Source: Streptomyces fodineus (GTDB lineage Bacteria > Actinomycetota > Actinomycetes > Streptomycetales > Streptomycetaceae). From it: a stretch of DNA of 64,000 nucleotides. How positions within the stretch are numbered: the stretch's first letter is position 1; each line of letters begins with the position of its first letter. Positions 25,020 through 33,380 of this stretch are shown here, one piece after another. A program made the translations under genes and the position numbers. The notes beneath the pieces were generated by a model. The model was not told where the DNA came from and made no database searches. It saw only the letters and a program-made list of their open reading frames with translations. The DNA is taken from positions 8,680,001 to 8,744,000 of the forward strand of contig NZ_CP017248.1 in assembly GCF_001735805.1 (NCBI RefSeq). Direction: 5' to 3'.

Positions 25020-26057
25020 TCACACGCTCCTCACACGTGCGAAGGGACGTGGTGGGAGGTCATCCGCTGCCGCTGCGGTGCGACGGAGGTCGCTGCATCG
25101 AAGGGGCTGCAACACCCCAGGTGTTGCAGCGCTGCACTCAGGGCGGACAGCCGGGACACTGGCCAATCTCACTGTCCCAGCCATTTGTGCAGGCCAGAGC
25201 CCTAACCGGACAGTCGGACACGTGGGACGCCTTCGCTCGGCCGACCAGCGAGGGGGGAAGAGCAGCGTCGGGTCCTGGCGGACCTGCGCCAGCTGCTCGG
25301 GGTGGTCGATCAGGTGCTTGAAGAGGAGGGCGAGGGTCTTGTCGGCGGGCTCGGTGGCGGCGGCCAGGACGTTGATGATCAGCGCGGTCACCTCGCGGTC
25401 GCTCATCGCGATGCCGTCGAACTCGGCGTCGCACAGCGTCGATATCAGGTCCTCGCCGGGGTGACGGCGGCGCTCTTGTACGACGGGAACGAGGTAGGCC
25501 TCGAGTTGCTCGGCGCAGTCCATGCAGTGCCGCCGGCGTTCGGGGGTGAGGACGATGCTGGTGATGAACTCGGCGACCCCGCTGTGCCAGGCGGCGACCT
25601 GCTGCCAGTCCTTCTTGTCCAGGCCGAGAACGTCGAGCGCCACGCGGACGGCCAAGGGCTTGCCGAAGTCGTTGACGAGGTCCAGCCGTCCCCGGGGAAG
25701 AAAGGGTGCGATGAGCTCGGCGGCGTTGGCGCGGATGGCGCGTATCTGGTCTTGGAGGGCCTGCCCGGTGAAGGCACGCACGACGATCTTTCGCTTGACG
25801 GTGTGCTCGGCGCCGGTCATCTGGGCGAGGACCGGCCCGCGCATCACTGGCTCGGCACGTACCTGAAGCGTTTGGGTGGTGAACGTCTCATGGTCGGTCA
25901 GCACCCGCTTCACGTCCGGGTGGCGGGAGAGGAAATAACTTTCGATCGCCGGCTCGTAGTGCACCGGCGCCTGGTCCCTCAGCCGTGCGAAGTGGCGGTA
26001 GGGGTCGGCGGCGAAGTCCTCGGACAGGATGCTGAGGCGGGGATTGACCATGGGCAC
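25020..26057 (-). pseudogene. Cytochrome P450 lacking the heme-binding end
   Basis: The open frame is 345 codons but only about the first 268 belong to a P450: ILSEDFAADPYRHFARLRDQ at the start, the C-helix HTVKRKIVVRAFT, and the I-helix NVLAAATEPADKTLALLFKH. After HPEQLAQVRQDPTLL (about 25255) the sequence changes to unrelated Arg/Pro-rich text. The ExxR motif, the FxxGxHxC heme loop and the last 130 residues are missing, so no heme protein can form. GTG 26057 with AAAGG upstream. The break lies 300 bases from the tRNA scar, consistent with loss during element excision or integration. Confidence 0.75.
25106..25130. repeat. Perfect inverted repeat, 11-base arms
   Basis: GCTGCAACACC-CCA-GGTGTTGCAGC. 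It lies between the tRNA scar and the truncated P450. It could act as a terminator for the P450 frame or be a recombination site. Confidence 0.5.
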
Positions 26058-26562
26058 GACGAAAGCCTTTCAGAGCGCGGGGACAGGCCGGGAGCCGGGG
26101 CCTGTTTCCGCCGTCACCGCTGTGCTGCTCGGCGGCCTCATCCCGTCGGCAAATCCTTGAGTGAGCGCCGAATCGGACTTCGCGTGCGTCGGGTTTGAGC
26201 GCGGCCACCATGCCTCCTAGTGGAAGGGCGGCTCGTGGCTCGCACGGTCGCCGCGTGACGATGTGACCGGCCACCCTCCCGGTACTCCGAAGTGCATGAG
26301 CCCGAACCGCTGCGGGGGGTGCGGCCGCGGTGCGCCGCACGCCGTGCCTGCACCTTTCGTTGGGGTTACCGGCGGAATCTCAACACGAGGCTGGGGCCCT
26401 CCTGTAAGCCTTGAGGACTGTCGAGTAACTGCTGAGCGGTCCGCAGGCAATCGCTGGTTGACAGGATGTCGGCTCCGGCAGGGAACGTTTCCCCGGTGAA
26501 CCTTCCGCGCCGAGCCCGCGTCTTCCCCTGCGACCGCCGCCGCATGCCCAGGAGAACAGACC
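26058..26562. other. Gene-free stretch
   Basis: No supported gene or RNA; short open frames show no family resemblance. Confidence 0.5.
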
Positions 26563-26849
26563 GTGTCCGACAAGGACGTTGAACAGACCGATGAGCCTGG
26601 TTACATCCCGGGACCCTGGTGGGCGGACCTCGGGATGTGGGGGGCTGTCGCACTGATCGTCTTCGGGGCCTCGCGGGGGCATGGGTCTTTTTCCGGCTGC
26701 CCGGCACCCCAGAGGAGCCGGCGTCCGGCTACTACGGGGTCGCCAAGGTCATAGCCATCGGCCTGGTGACTGTGGGATGCACCTTGCTCGGCCGCCGTCG
26801 TACCCGGACCGCAGCCATCGAGGAGACGAACGATCGGGAACGCGCCTGA
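26563..26849 (+). pseudogene. Small two-TM membrane protein with frameshift
   Basis: GTG 26563 follows CCAGGAGAACAGACC. Frame one reads MSDKDVEQTDEPGYIPGPWW then DLGMWGAVALIVFG; a second frame continues LAGAWVFFRLPGTPEEPASG and then VIAIGLVTVGCTLLG to a stop at 26849. One base added in the GGGG run near 26663-26666 would join them into a 95-residue protein with two membrane helices. It is either a real frameshift or a homopolymer sequencing error. Family not recognised. Confidence 0.6.
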
Positions 26850-27404
26850 CGCCACCGGCCGGTGGGCAACATCAGACGGCGGCGGCCTCCTGAATCCCGC
26901 GAGACCTCGCAGGTTACTGGCCGAACTCGTAGAGTCCGCGGGGCGAATCGGAGATGTCGCTACGCCCTGTGCGGGTGGCTGTTTGGCCAGTGCCTCGTGT
27001 CACGGGCGAGCATCCGGCGGTGACGGCACCCCGGCTCGTGGCGACCTGGGCCGACTTGTCGATGGCCTTTGGCTCGCGCAGGCGGAGATCGACCTCGCTG
27101 CCAGTGGCGAGCCCGTGCGAGGTTATGCGTTCCGCCGTCCCGACGCCCGGGCACGAGGTCGATGAACTGCGACTGCGCCTCCGCGGCCACCTCATGCGGC
27201 TCGTGTCCAATTCAACCTGGTGTCCACAAGGCGCTCCTTGGCGCCTGGGAGAGCATGGACGTTCAGCTCACCCTTGCCGCCTGGAGTGGGAGAACACCGC
27301 CAGAGCTGCGGTTTCCGGAGCTTCGCAGACCTGGTCGCGTGTCGGACGAGCGGCGGTCCGGTGGCGTCTGGACGGCTGCGATCGGCCTCGATGGCGTTCC
27401 GAGC
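26850..27404. other. Gene-free stretch
   Basis: No supported gene; overlapping open frames on both strands are GC-bias artefacts without domains. Confidence 0.5.
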
Positions 27405-27857
27405 CTACTCGGCCCAGGGTTCGAAGCCGGTCTGGAGGACGGCCCCGAGGGATGCGCGCAGTTGGGCCGCCTCATCGGCTCCGAAGCGCTCTTCGAACTG
27501 GGCTTGCACGGCTTGCCACAGGGGCAGCGCGGCCTTCATCCGGGCGAGGCCGTCAGGTGTGAGCGTGACGATCCGTGCGCGGCGGTCGGTTGCCGATGGC
27601 TCGACGGTCACCAGGCCCTCCCGCGCGAGCGGCTTGAGGTTCGAGGCCAACGTCGTGCGATCCATGGCGATCATGTCGGCAAGGCTGGTTATCGTCATCT
27701 CGTCGTGAGCGCTGAGCTTCTGCAGGATGCTGAACTGGGTTGCGCGAAGTCCGACCGGGGTCAGGGCCTTGTCGTAGGTGGCGCTGAGGTACCGGGACGC
27801 CTTGCGAAGCGCCAGGTTGTTGCAGGGGTCGTTCAGGCTGGTCGGTGCGGCGGTCAT
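27405..27857 (-). CDS. MarR family transcriptional regulator
   Basis: 150 residues. Winged-helix core: MTITSLADMIAMDRTTLASN (recognition helix, about 54-73) and REGLVTVEPSATDRRARIVT (wing, about 80-99), with the DRRARIVTLT signature. ATG 27857 with GGAGG six bases upstream; an extra 13 codons upstream are open but unlikely. It faces away from the nitrile hydratase operon, and the same 18-base motif lies before it (27888-27905), before the hydratase operon and before the NmrA-like gene, so it probably represses all three units. The ligand may be a nitrile or aromatic acid. Confidence 0.9.
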   Translation of the reverse strand: MTAAPTSLNDPCNNLALRKASRYLSATYDKALTPVGLRATQFSILQKLSAHDEMTITSLADMIAMDRTTLASNLKPLAREGLVTVEPSATDRRARIVTLTPDGLARMKAALPLWQAVQAQFEERFGADEAAQLRASLGAVLQTGFEPWAE

Positions 27858-27887
27858 CTTCATCCTCCGGAGCATGCATGCCCATGA

Positions 27888-27905
27888 TAGGAGCATGTGC
27901 TCGCA
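27888..27905 (-). promoter_or_regulatory. Putative MarR operator 1
   Basis: On the minus strand TGCGAGCACATGCTCCTA, with GAGCA/TGCTC arms, 30 bases upstream of the MarR gene. Confidence 0.7.
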
Positions 27906-28024
27906 GATGTGAAGGCGGCAACCGTAACGTCAACTGTGAACAGGGCACGGTCCTTCGGTCGCGTCGTACCGCCCTCGGCGACAGGGGTGCCGGGCCGAAG
28001 CGCCGGGGCTTGCCATCCCGCGAA

Positions 28025-28042
28025 TACGTGCATATGCTCCTA
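28025..28042 (+). promoter_or_regulatory. Putative MarR operator 2
   Basis: TACGTGCATATGCTCCTA, matching sites 1 and 3 at 15 or more of 18 positions; 85 bases before the nitrile hydratase beta gene. Confidence 0.7.
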
Positions 28043-28127
28043 AATGGCTGGAGCTCATGGTTGGTGTCATCGGCATAAAGTCAGTAATACACGGATCCGT
28101 CATCACGGACACGTGAGAGGTGATGTC

Positions 28128-28793
28128 ATGGATGGTATTGCCGACATGGGAGGAACCCCTGGCTGGGGTCCCGTGCAGCCACCGAAAAAGAACGAACCCG
28201 TCTTCGCGGAGCCCTGGCAGGGACGGGCATTCGCACTGGCAATCTTGTCCAATCGCGTGTCCGGAGGAAATCTCGACTCCTTCCGCCACGCGCTGGAGCG
28301 CCTGGACCGGGCCGCCTACCTCGAGGAGGGCTACTACGGGCGCTGGCTCAATGCCGGAGAGCTGAGACTCCTCGACAGCGCCATCTTGGCACCTGCTGCG
28401 GTCGACGCCCGCGCACGAAACCTCCGTGGCGAGCACGTGGAGGAGCCCCCGATCCCGGAGCCGGCCAAGCCCGACTACGCGCCCACCGCCGAGGGCACAC
28501 TGCGCTCCATAGACACTGCGCCCGCGTTCGGCGTCGGTGAGCACGTGCGCGCGAAGGACATGTCGCCGCCCGGACACACCAGGCTGCCACGCTATGTGCG
28601 AGGGCATGTCGGCGTTGTCGACATCGTTCAGCCCGCCGGCGTGCTGCCGGACACCAACGCCCACTTCCTGGGCGAGAACCCGCAGTACGTCTATTCGGTG
28701 CGGTTCGACTCCCACGAGCTGTGGGGCGCCGACGCCGAGTCCTTCGACCTCACCGTAGAGCTTTTCGAGAGTTATCTGGATGCAACCTCATGA
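28128..28793 (+). CDS. nthB: Nitrile hydratase beta subunit
   Basis: 221 residues. The start MDGIADMGGTPGWGPVQ and FAEPWQGRAFALAILSN match nitrile hydratase beta subunits; GEHVRAKDMSPPGHTRLPRY and the GHVGVVDIVQPAGVLPDTNA beta-roll are the C-terminal SH3-like domain. Beta pairs with alpha to hydrate nitriles to amides in the cytosol. ATG 28128 with AGAGGTGA six bases upstream. First of three overlapping genes (beta, alpha, activator), the order usual for cobalt-type enzymes. An operator-like motif lies upstream. Confidence 0.95.
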   Translation: MDGIADMGGTPGWGPVQPPKKNEPVFAEPWQGRAFALAILSNRVSGGNLDSFRHALERLDRAAYLEEGYYGRWLNAGELRLLDSAILAPAAVDARARNLRGEHVEEPPIPEPAKPDYAPTAEGTLRSIDTAPAFGVGEHVRAKDMSPPGHTRLPRYVRGHVGVVDIVQPAGVLPDTNAHFLGENPQYVYSVRFDSHELWGADAESFDLTVELFESYLDATS

Positions 28794-29389
28794 CCACCAC
28801 CAGCGGACCGGACGAGACCCTTCCCGCAGCCCTGCGCACCGAGGCGCTAGAGCAACTGCTCACCGAGCGGGGCCTGATCGACCCGAAGATGATCGACGGA
28901 ATCATCACCACCTACGAGACCAACGTCGGCCCGCTCAACGGCGCCAAGGTCGTCGCCAGGGCCTGGACCGACCCGGAGTACCGTCGCCGGCTGCTCGAGG
29001 ACGGCACGGCCGCCATCAAGGAACTGGGCTTCGGAGGGTTTCAAGGCGAGCACATCGTCGTCGTGGAGAACACCCCCACCACGCACAACGTAGTGGTGTG
29101 CACGCTGTGCTCGTGCTACCCCTGGCCGGTGCTGGGCCTGCCGCCGGGCTGGTACAAGGACCCGGCCTACCGCGCGCGAGTGGTGAAGGAGCCCCGCGCG
29201 GTGCTGTCCGAGATGGGGCTCGACCTGGACGACGACGTGCAGATCACCGTCCGCGACTCCACCAGCGAGGTGCGGTGGCTGGTCCTGCCTGAGCGTCCGG
29301 CCGGCACCGAGCACCTGACCGAGCAGGAGCTCGTGCCGCTGGTGACGAGGGACGCGATGGTGGGCGTGGCGAAGGTGGCGGCACCGTGA
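28790..29389 (+). CDS. nthA: Nitrile hydratase alpha subunit, cobalt type
   Basis: 199 residues. The metal claw is VCTLCSCYPWPVLGLPP (about 104-120): C-T-L-C-S-C, with Thr rather than Ser at the second position, marks the cobalt form. The two inner Cys become sulfinate/sulfenate in mature enzyme. GPLNGAKVVARAWTDPEYRR and the C-terminal VRDSTSEVRWLVLPERP are conserved. ATG 28790 overlaps the beta stop by four bases (ATGA), so translation is coupled. Converts nitriles to amides together with beta; no amidase gene follows here. Confidence 0.96.
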   Translation: MTTTSGPDETLPAALRTEALEQLLTERGLIDPKMIDGIITTYETNVGPLNGAKVVARAWTDPEYRRRLLEDGTAAIKELGFGGFQGEHIVVVENTPTTHNVVVCTLCSCYPWPVLGLPPGWYKDPAYRARVVKEPRAVLSEMGLDLDDDVQITVRDSTSEVRWLVLPERPAGTEHLTEQELVPLVTRDAMVGVAKVAAP

Positions 29390-29724
29390 GCGCGCCGCTG
29401 GACATCGAGGGGCCGGCCGCACCGCCCCGCTCCAACGGGGAGTTCGTCTTCGCCGAGCCGTGGGAGAGCCGCGCCTTCGGCATGGTCGTCGGCCTGTACG
29501 AGGCGGGCGCGTTCACCTGGCCGGAATTCCAGGCCGCACTGATCGCCCGGATCGCGGCCTGGGAAGCCTTGGCGGCGCCCGGCAAGCCGTACAGCTACTA
29601 CCAGCTGTGGCTGGCCGCCCTGGAGGACGTCCTCGCCGGCCTGCGCGCCGTGTCCCCGGAGGAGGTCACCGCGCGCACCCGAGCTCTGGCACAACGCCCC
29701 GCAGGCCACGACCACCCGCACTGA
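29386..29724 (+). CDS. Nitrile hydratase activator (P14K/NhlE type)
   Basis: 112 residues. FVFAEPWESRAFGMVVGLYE and FTWPEFQAALIARIAAWE resemble the N-terminal half of the beta subunit, as in the P14K/NhlE self-subunit-swapping chaperones that load cobalt into the alpha subunit. GTG 29386 overlaps the alpha stop (GTGA). The C-terminal HDHPH tail could bind metal. Its presence supports the cobalt assignment and a working enzyme. Confidence 0.88.
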   Translation: MSAPLDIEGPAAPPRSNGEFVFAEPWESRAFGMVVGLYEAGAFTWPEFQAALIARIAAWEALAAPGKPYSYYQLWLAALEDVLAGLRAVSPEEVTARTRALAQRPAGHDHPH

Positions 29725-29814
29725 ACCGCAACCGCCTCCCGGCCTCGGCGCAAGGCGGTGTGTGCCGGTGTGCCGGAGCGCGGCACGCGGGATCAAACCT
29801 TGCCGCCTTTCATG

Positions 29815-29832
29815 TACGAGCATGTGCTCCTA
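29815..29832 (+). promoter_or_regulatory. Putative MarR operator 3
   Basis: TACGAGCATGTGCTCCTA, 130 bases upstream of the NmrA-like gene; differs from site 2 at three positions. Confidence 0.7.
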
Positions 29833-29962
29833 TGCGTGATGGGGGGCGCGCAGAGCGCGACCGCGGCAGCGCTCCCGGAGCCCTCAAAGGCCCTTGCGGC
29901 ACCGCCCTGCCGCGACACCGCCACAGCCATGTCCTCGACGAGTCATCAAGGAAGACAAACCG

Positions 29963-30868
29963 ATGGTCACCAACAATCTCGTTCTCATTTCCAATGCCGG
30001 TGGCGTGGGCCGAACGGTCTTCGAGCACTTGCGCGCGCAGGACGTGCCGGTGCGCTTCATGGTCCGCAGCGAGGACGAGCGAGCCGCCGAGTTGCGCAGG
30101 CTCGGCGCGGAGGTCGCCATCGGCGATCTGACCCGGCCCGACACCGTCGCGGCCGCGCTGCAGGGTGTGTCACGGATGTACTTCGCGATGCCCGTGTCGC
30201 CGGACCACCTGCTGGCGGCCACCGTGGTGGCCTCCGTCGCGCGGGAGTACGGACACCTGGACGCGCTGGTCGACCTGTCGCAGATGACGGTGTCGCAGAT
30301 GACCGCCACCAGCACCTCGGAGTCGCACCAGCAGCGGCTGCACTGGCTGGCCGAGCAGGTCTTCGACTGGTCGGGACTGCCGGTGGTGCACATCCGGCCG
30401 ACAGCGTTCCTGGACAATCCGCTCTTCACCTCACTGGTGGCGCGGACGATCCAGGAGAACAGCACGATCGTGCTGCCGTTCGGCACCGGACGCACCTCGC
30501 CCATCGCCGTGGACGACGTCGCCAGGGTGGTCGCCACCGTACTGCGCGACCCGGCCCCGCACATCGGCCAGGTCTACGAACTGACCGGGCCGCGGTCGGT
30601 CGACATGAACGAGATGGCGCAGGAGTTCTCCCGCGCGCTGGGACGGCCGGTGACCTACGTGGACGCGCCCCCGGAGAAGTGGGAGGCCGAGGTGCTCGCC
30701 AAGGCGGGCCTGCCGCCGCACGTCGAACGGCACGTCGCCGTCATGGCTCGGCTCCACCGGGAGAACCGCTACGACCGCACAACCGACGGCGTGCAGCGCG
30801 TGACCGGCACCGCCGCCCAGTCGATCGAGGAGTTCGTGGCCGCTCGCAGGGACTTCTACCTGGGCTGA
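29963..30868 (+). CDS. NmrA-like NAD(P)-binding protein
   Basis: 301 residues, atypical short-chain dehydrogenase. The N-terminal nucleotide loop reads LVLISNAGGVGRTVFEHLRA (a variant of GATGxxG), followed by VRFMVRSEDERAAELRRLGA (NADP-type second strand) and VAIGDLTRPDTVAAALQGVS. The usual catalytic YxxxK is absent, as in NmrA/HSCARG sensors, and the second half (TSPIAVDDVARVVATVLRD) matches NAD(P)-dependent epimerase-like members. ATG 29963 with AAGGAAG upstream. A MarR-type operator motif upstream links it to the nitrile hydratase regulator; the reaction is unknown. Confidence 0.85.
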   Translation: MVTNNLVLISNAGGVGRTVFEHLRAQDVPVRFMVRSEDERAAELRRLGAEVAIGDLTRPDTVAAALQGVSRMYFAMPVSPDHLLAATVVASVAREYGHLDALVDLSQMTVSQMTATSTSESHQQRLHWLAEQVFDWSGLPVVHIRPTAFLDNPLFTSLVARTIQENSTIVLPFGTGRTSPIAVDDVARVVATVLRDPAPHIGQVYELTGPRSVDMNEMAQEFSRALGRPVTYVDAPPEKWEAEVLAKAGLPPHVERHVAVMARLHRENRYDRTTDGVQRVTGTAAQSIEEFVAARRDFYLG

Positions 30869-31023
30869 TCACCGGGCTGCCGACGAGAGAACCACGCAAG
30901 GTCGTCGATCGGCTGACTCCTTGAGTGGACTGCCCCTTCATGCAGGCCGATCCGCATGTGATCGGCCTCCCCTCGGGCCATTTCTGCAACCGATACCTTT
31001 ACATCAGAGTGGAATCCTCCAAC

Positions 31024-31155
31024 GTGTACCGATCACTCCTCGTGCTGACCGCCGCAATGTTCGCCATCGGCACCGACAGCTTCGTGATCGCCGGGATCCT
31101 GCCGGGCGCGACCCACTCCCTCGGTGGGCTGCCGGGTCACTCCACTGGGCTGTGA
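31024..31155 (+). pseudogene. MFS transporter N-terminal scrap
   Basis: YRSLLVLTAAMFAIGTDSFV, then IAGILPG, is the first helix of a drug-type major facilitator; a stop comes 43 codons after GTG 31024. The rest of the transporter is gone. Confidence 0.5.
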
Positions 31156-31288
31156 GCGGCGAGGTGTGGCAGGCGGGCGGCCGCGCCGTCACGACGGGCA
31201 CGCCCCAGCCCGTACTTGGCCAGCAGGCCGATCGAGACGTGTGGTGATGGCTGTGGCACTGCCGTGACGGGGACTGCTACGGGCCGCG

Positions 31289-31605
31289 GTGTCCTGCGCG
31301 TCCGATGCGCTCCAAGAGGAGGCTCGGGCCCGCCTCCGGTTCTTCGGAAGGCGGGCGCATGTTGCCGTACGGGGTCTGCGCCCTGGTGACCTGCCGGAGT
31401 GCGCGGCGAAGAAGCTGGCCGAGGGCGTCGAGCGGCGTTTCGCCGCCCTGCCCTCGGTGGACTGGCCGGTGGTGAACACCGTCCTCGGTCACGCCGTCGT
31501 CGGCTCGCGGGCTCGGTCGAGGCCGAAACGAGCGGGGACCCCCTGATCGGCGTGGTCGAGGAGGCCCACGGCGTCGCGCACCCGCTGCCCGAGCACCCCC
31601 TGTAG
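31289..31605 (+). pseudogene. P-type ATPase N-terminal domain, frameshifted
   Basis: ARARLRFFGRRAHVAVRGLR followed by LPSVDWPVVNTVLGHAVVGS resembles the HMA-like N-terminal domain of CtpH/CtpI-type actinobacterial P-type ATPases (x-VDWAxVNAVLGRVVV). A shift near 31510 continues as GSVEAETSGDPLIGVVEEAH to a stop at 31605. No transmembrane or DKTGT motif follows. Confidence 0.45.
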
Positions 31606-31900
31606 GGCAGGACGCTGCGCCGGTCCGCCTCGGCCATGGCCCTGCACGTGGCGGCTGACCGTGTGCACGTTTCGTTCTTCTGGAACGCGTGAATCGATTC
31701 GTCCCCGCCATGCCGGTTCCGGGGCACACCCGGTCCGGGGCGGCGACGAGTCCCGTCCGTGTGCCGAGGTGCCGCCCATGCGCTCGCCGGGAATCACCGG
31801 TCCCATCGGGCCGCATGTGGTCCACACTCGACGCCCCGGCCTGCCAGAGGCATGTGTGTGTCGAGTTCCCGATCCCGGGTGGCCGGGATAGCGTGGGGTT
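31606..31900. other. Gene-free stretch
   Basis: Nothing supported here; it separates the P-type ATPase remnant from the SRPBCC gene. Confidence 0.4.
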
Positions 31901-32353
31901 GTGGCCGTCGACGTCGTCACCGAGATCGTAATCGCCCGTCCCTGTGCGGAGGTCGCCGCCTACGCCGGGGATCCGACCAATGCGCCGCGGTGGTACTCCA
32001 ACATCGTCTCGGTTCGTTGGCAGACCTCGCCACCGCTCGCCGTGGGTTCGAGGCTCGACTTCGTCGCCCGCTTTCTCGGACGCACCCTGACCTACACATA
32101 CGAGATCGTCGACTGCTCCTCCGAACGACTCGTGATGCGTACCGCGCAGGGGCCGTTTCCCATGGAGACGACCTACACCTGGGAGCCGGTGGACGCCGGG
32201 CACACCCGGATGACATTGCGCAACCGCGGCGAGCCAACCGGCTTTGCCAAGGTGAGCGCTCCGATGCTGGCTGCAGCTGTGCGGCGGGCAAACGTCAAGG
32301 ACCTGGCTGCGCTGAAAGGGTTGTTGGAAGGCGGCGACGCCGACCGACGCTAG
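31901..32353 (+). CDS. SRPBCC family protein
   Basis: 150 residues with the START-like fold of polyketide cyclase/dehydrase-type proteins: DVVTEIVIARPCAEVAAYAG, then DPTNAPRWYSNIVSVRWQTS, the central TLTYTYEIVDCSSERLVMRT and a C-terminal helix VKDLAALKGLLEGG. It should bind a hydrophobic ligand in a cavity. GTG 31901 with GTGGGG just upstream (spacing short, so the start is somewhat uncertain). Stands alone; actinobacterial genomes carry dozens of such proteins, mostly of unknown function. Confidence 0.85.
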   Translation: MAVDVVTEIVIARPCAEVAAYAGDPTNAPRWYSNIVSVRWQTSPPLAVGSRLDFVARFLGRTLTYTYEIVDCSSERLVMRTAQGPFPMETTYTWEPVDAGHTRMTLRNRGEPTGFAKVSAPMLAAAVRRANVKDLAALKGLLEGGDADRR

Positions 32354-32558
32354 GGTGTGTGTCTCAGCGACCGGCAACCCGCGCACGGCTCGTGAGCATC
32401 CGCCCTGTTCCTGCAGTCCCTGCACCTCGCGCAGAACTCGGCATGGTCAAGATGGCCGCGTCGCCTTGGACGACACAAAGATGGAGGCCAACGCCTCCAC
32501 GCACAAGGCAATGAGCTGGTGAGATCCCCACCGAACTCGGGGGCGGCTCAGCGGGAAT

Positions 32559-33191
32559 TCAGCCGATGGCGAGGTCCATGTTGGTCACGTACCAGGGGCC
32601 GGCGATTTTGGTGGCATCGAACTTCACGTTCACCTGCCCGGGCTTCAGTCCGGTGGAGTGGGACAAGATGATCGCGTCGAGGGTCTGTCCATCCACGGTG
32701 ATCTTGTCGGCGGGAACGACCGCCTTGCCGCCGTTCTCGGAGACTTGCGAGACTGTCACCTTCGGGTCACCTGATGGCTTCTTGGGTGTGAACGAGACAC
32801 GGAGCCTCTTGACCATGTCGCCCATCTGCCGCACCTCGGGCGAGTCGCTCTCACACATCGACTTGGTGCCGACTTTCGCGGGCGCCGACCCGGTGGCCGG
32901 AGTCCCGCTCACCAAGCACGCCTGTTTCGTGTCACCATCGATGATCGCGGTGATCAATGTGGCAACCGCCGCCTCGGGTGTGGACTGGTCGCCGGCTCCC
33001 GGCCGCTGCGGTTTCGTACCAGCGCTCCCCGTCTCACGCGCCCCCGGGTGGGCGGCGGCCGAGCCGTGTGCGCTCGGCTTGTCCGTCGCTGCTCCCTTAT
33101 TGTCCGTGCACCCGGACAGAGTCGTGACAGCCGCCGCCAACACGACTCCGGCGATCCAACCGGTGCTTTTCTGCCGGAAGTTGACAGACAT
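32559..33191 (-). CDS. Secreted lipoprotein
   Basis: 210 residues. Lipoprotein signal: KSTGWIAGVVLAAAVTTLSGC with lipobox L-S-G-C (Cys 28). A Thr/Ser/Gly/Pro linker to about residue 70 precedes a compact domain with two Cys pairs candidates (QACLVSG, KSMCESD) and a cystatin/NTF2-like strand pattern (DAIILSHSTGLKPGQVNVKF), similar to DUF4878-like lipoproteins. ATG 33191. The insertion sequence ends about 15-20 bases upstream of the start, so the native promoter is probably cut off and expression may depend on read-through from tnpB. Confidence 0.85.
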   Translation of the reverse strand: MSVNFRQKSTGWIAGVVLAAAVTTLSGCTDNKGAATDKPSAHGSAAAHPGARETGSAGTKPQRPGAGDQSTPEAAVATLITAIIDGDTKQACLVSGTPATGSAPAKVGTKSMCESDSPEVRQMGDMVKRLRVSFTPKKPSGDPKVTVSQVSENGGKAVVPADKITVDGQTLDAIILSHSTGLKPGQVNVKFDATKIAGPWYVTNMDLAIG

Positions 33192-33210
33192 GAATTTCCC
33201 GTAGCCCCTT

Positions 33211-33380
33211 CAAGTGACTCCTCCCCCGGCTGAAGCCGTAGGCTTCTCGCTAACCCTGGCGGGCGTCGCGACGGACCAGCCCGGCCCGTAGAACGTTCAG
33301 GGCGCCCACCGTGTCCGCGTGCGCGTTGTGGCCGCAGGACTGACAGTGGAACTTCTCCTGGGTGAGCCGGTTCTCTGCTG
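33211..33380 (-). ncRNA. Probable omega RNA at the tnpB 3' end
   Basis: TnpB proteins use a guide RNA made from the 3' end of tnpB and the element end. Here the tnpB stop is 40 bases from the element end, and alternative hairpins (33227-33246) fold there. The guide would be the first 16-20 bases outside, in the lipoprotein leader. Boundaries are inferred. Confidence 0.4.
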
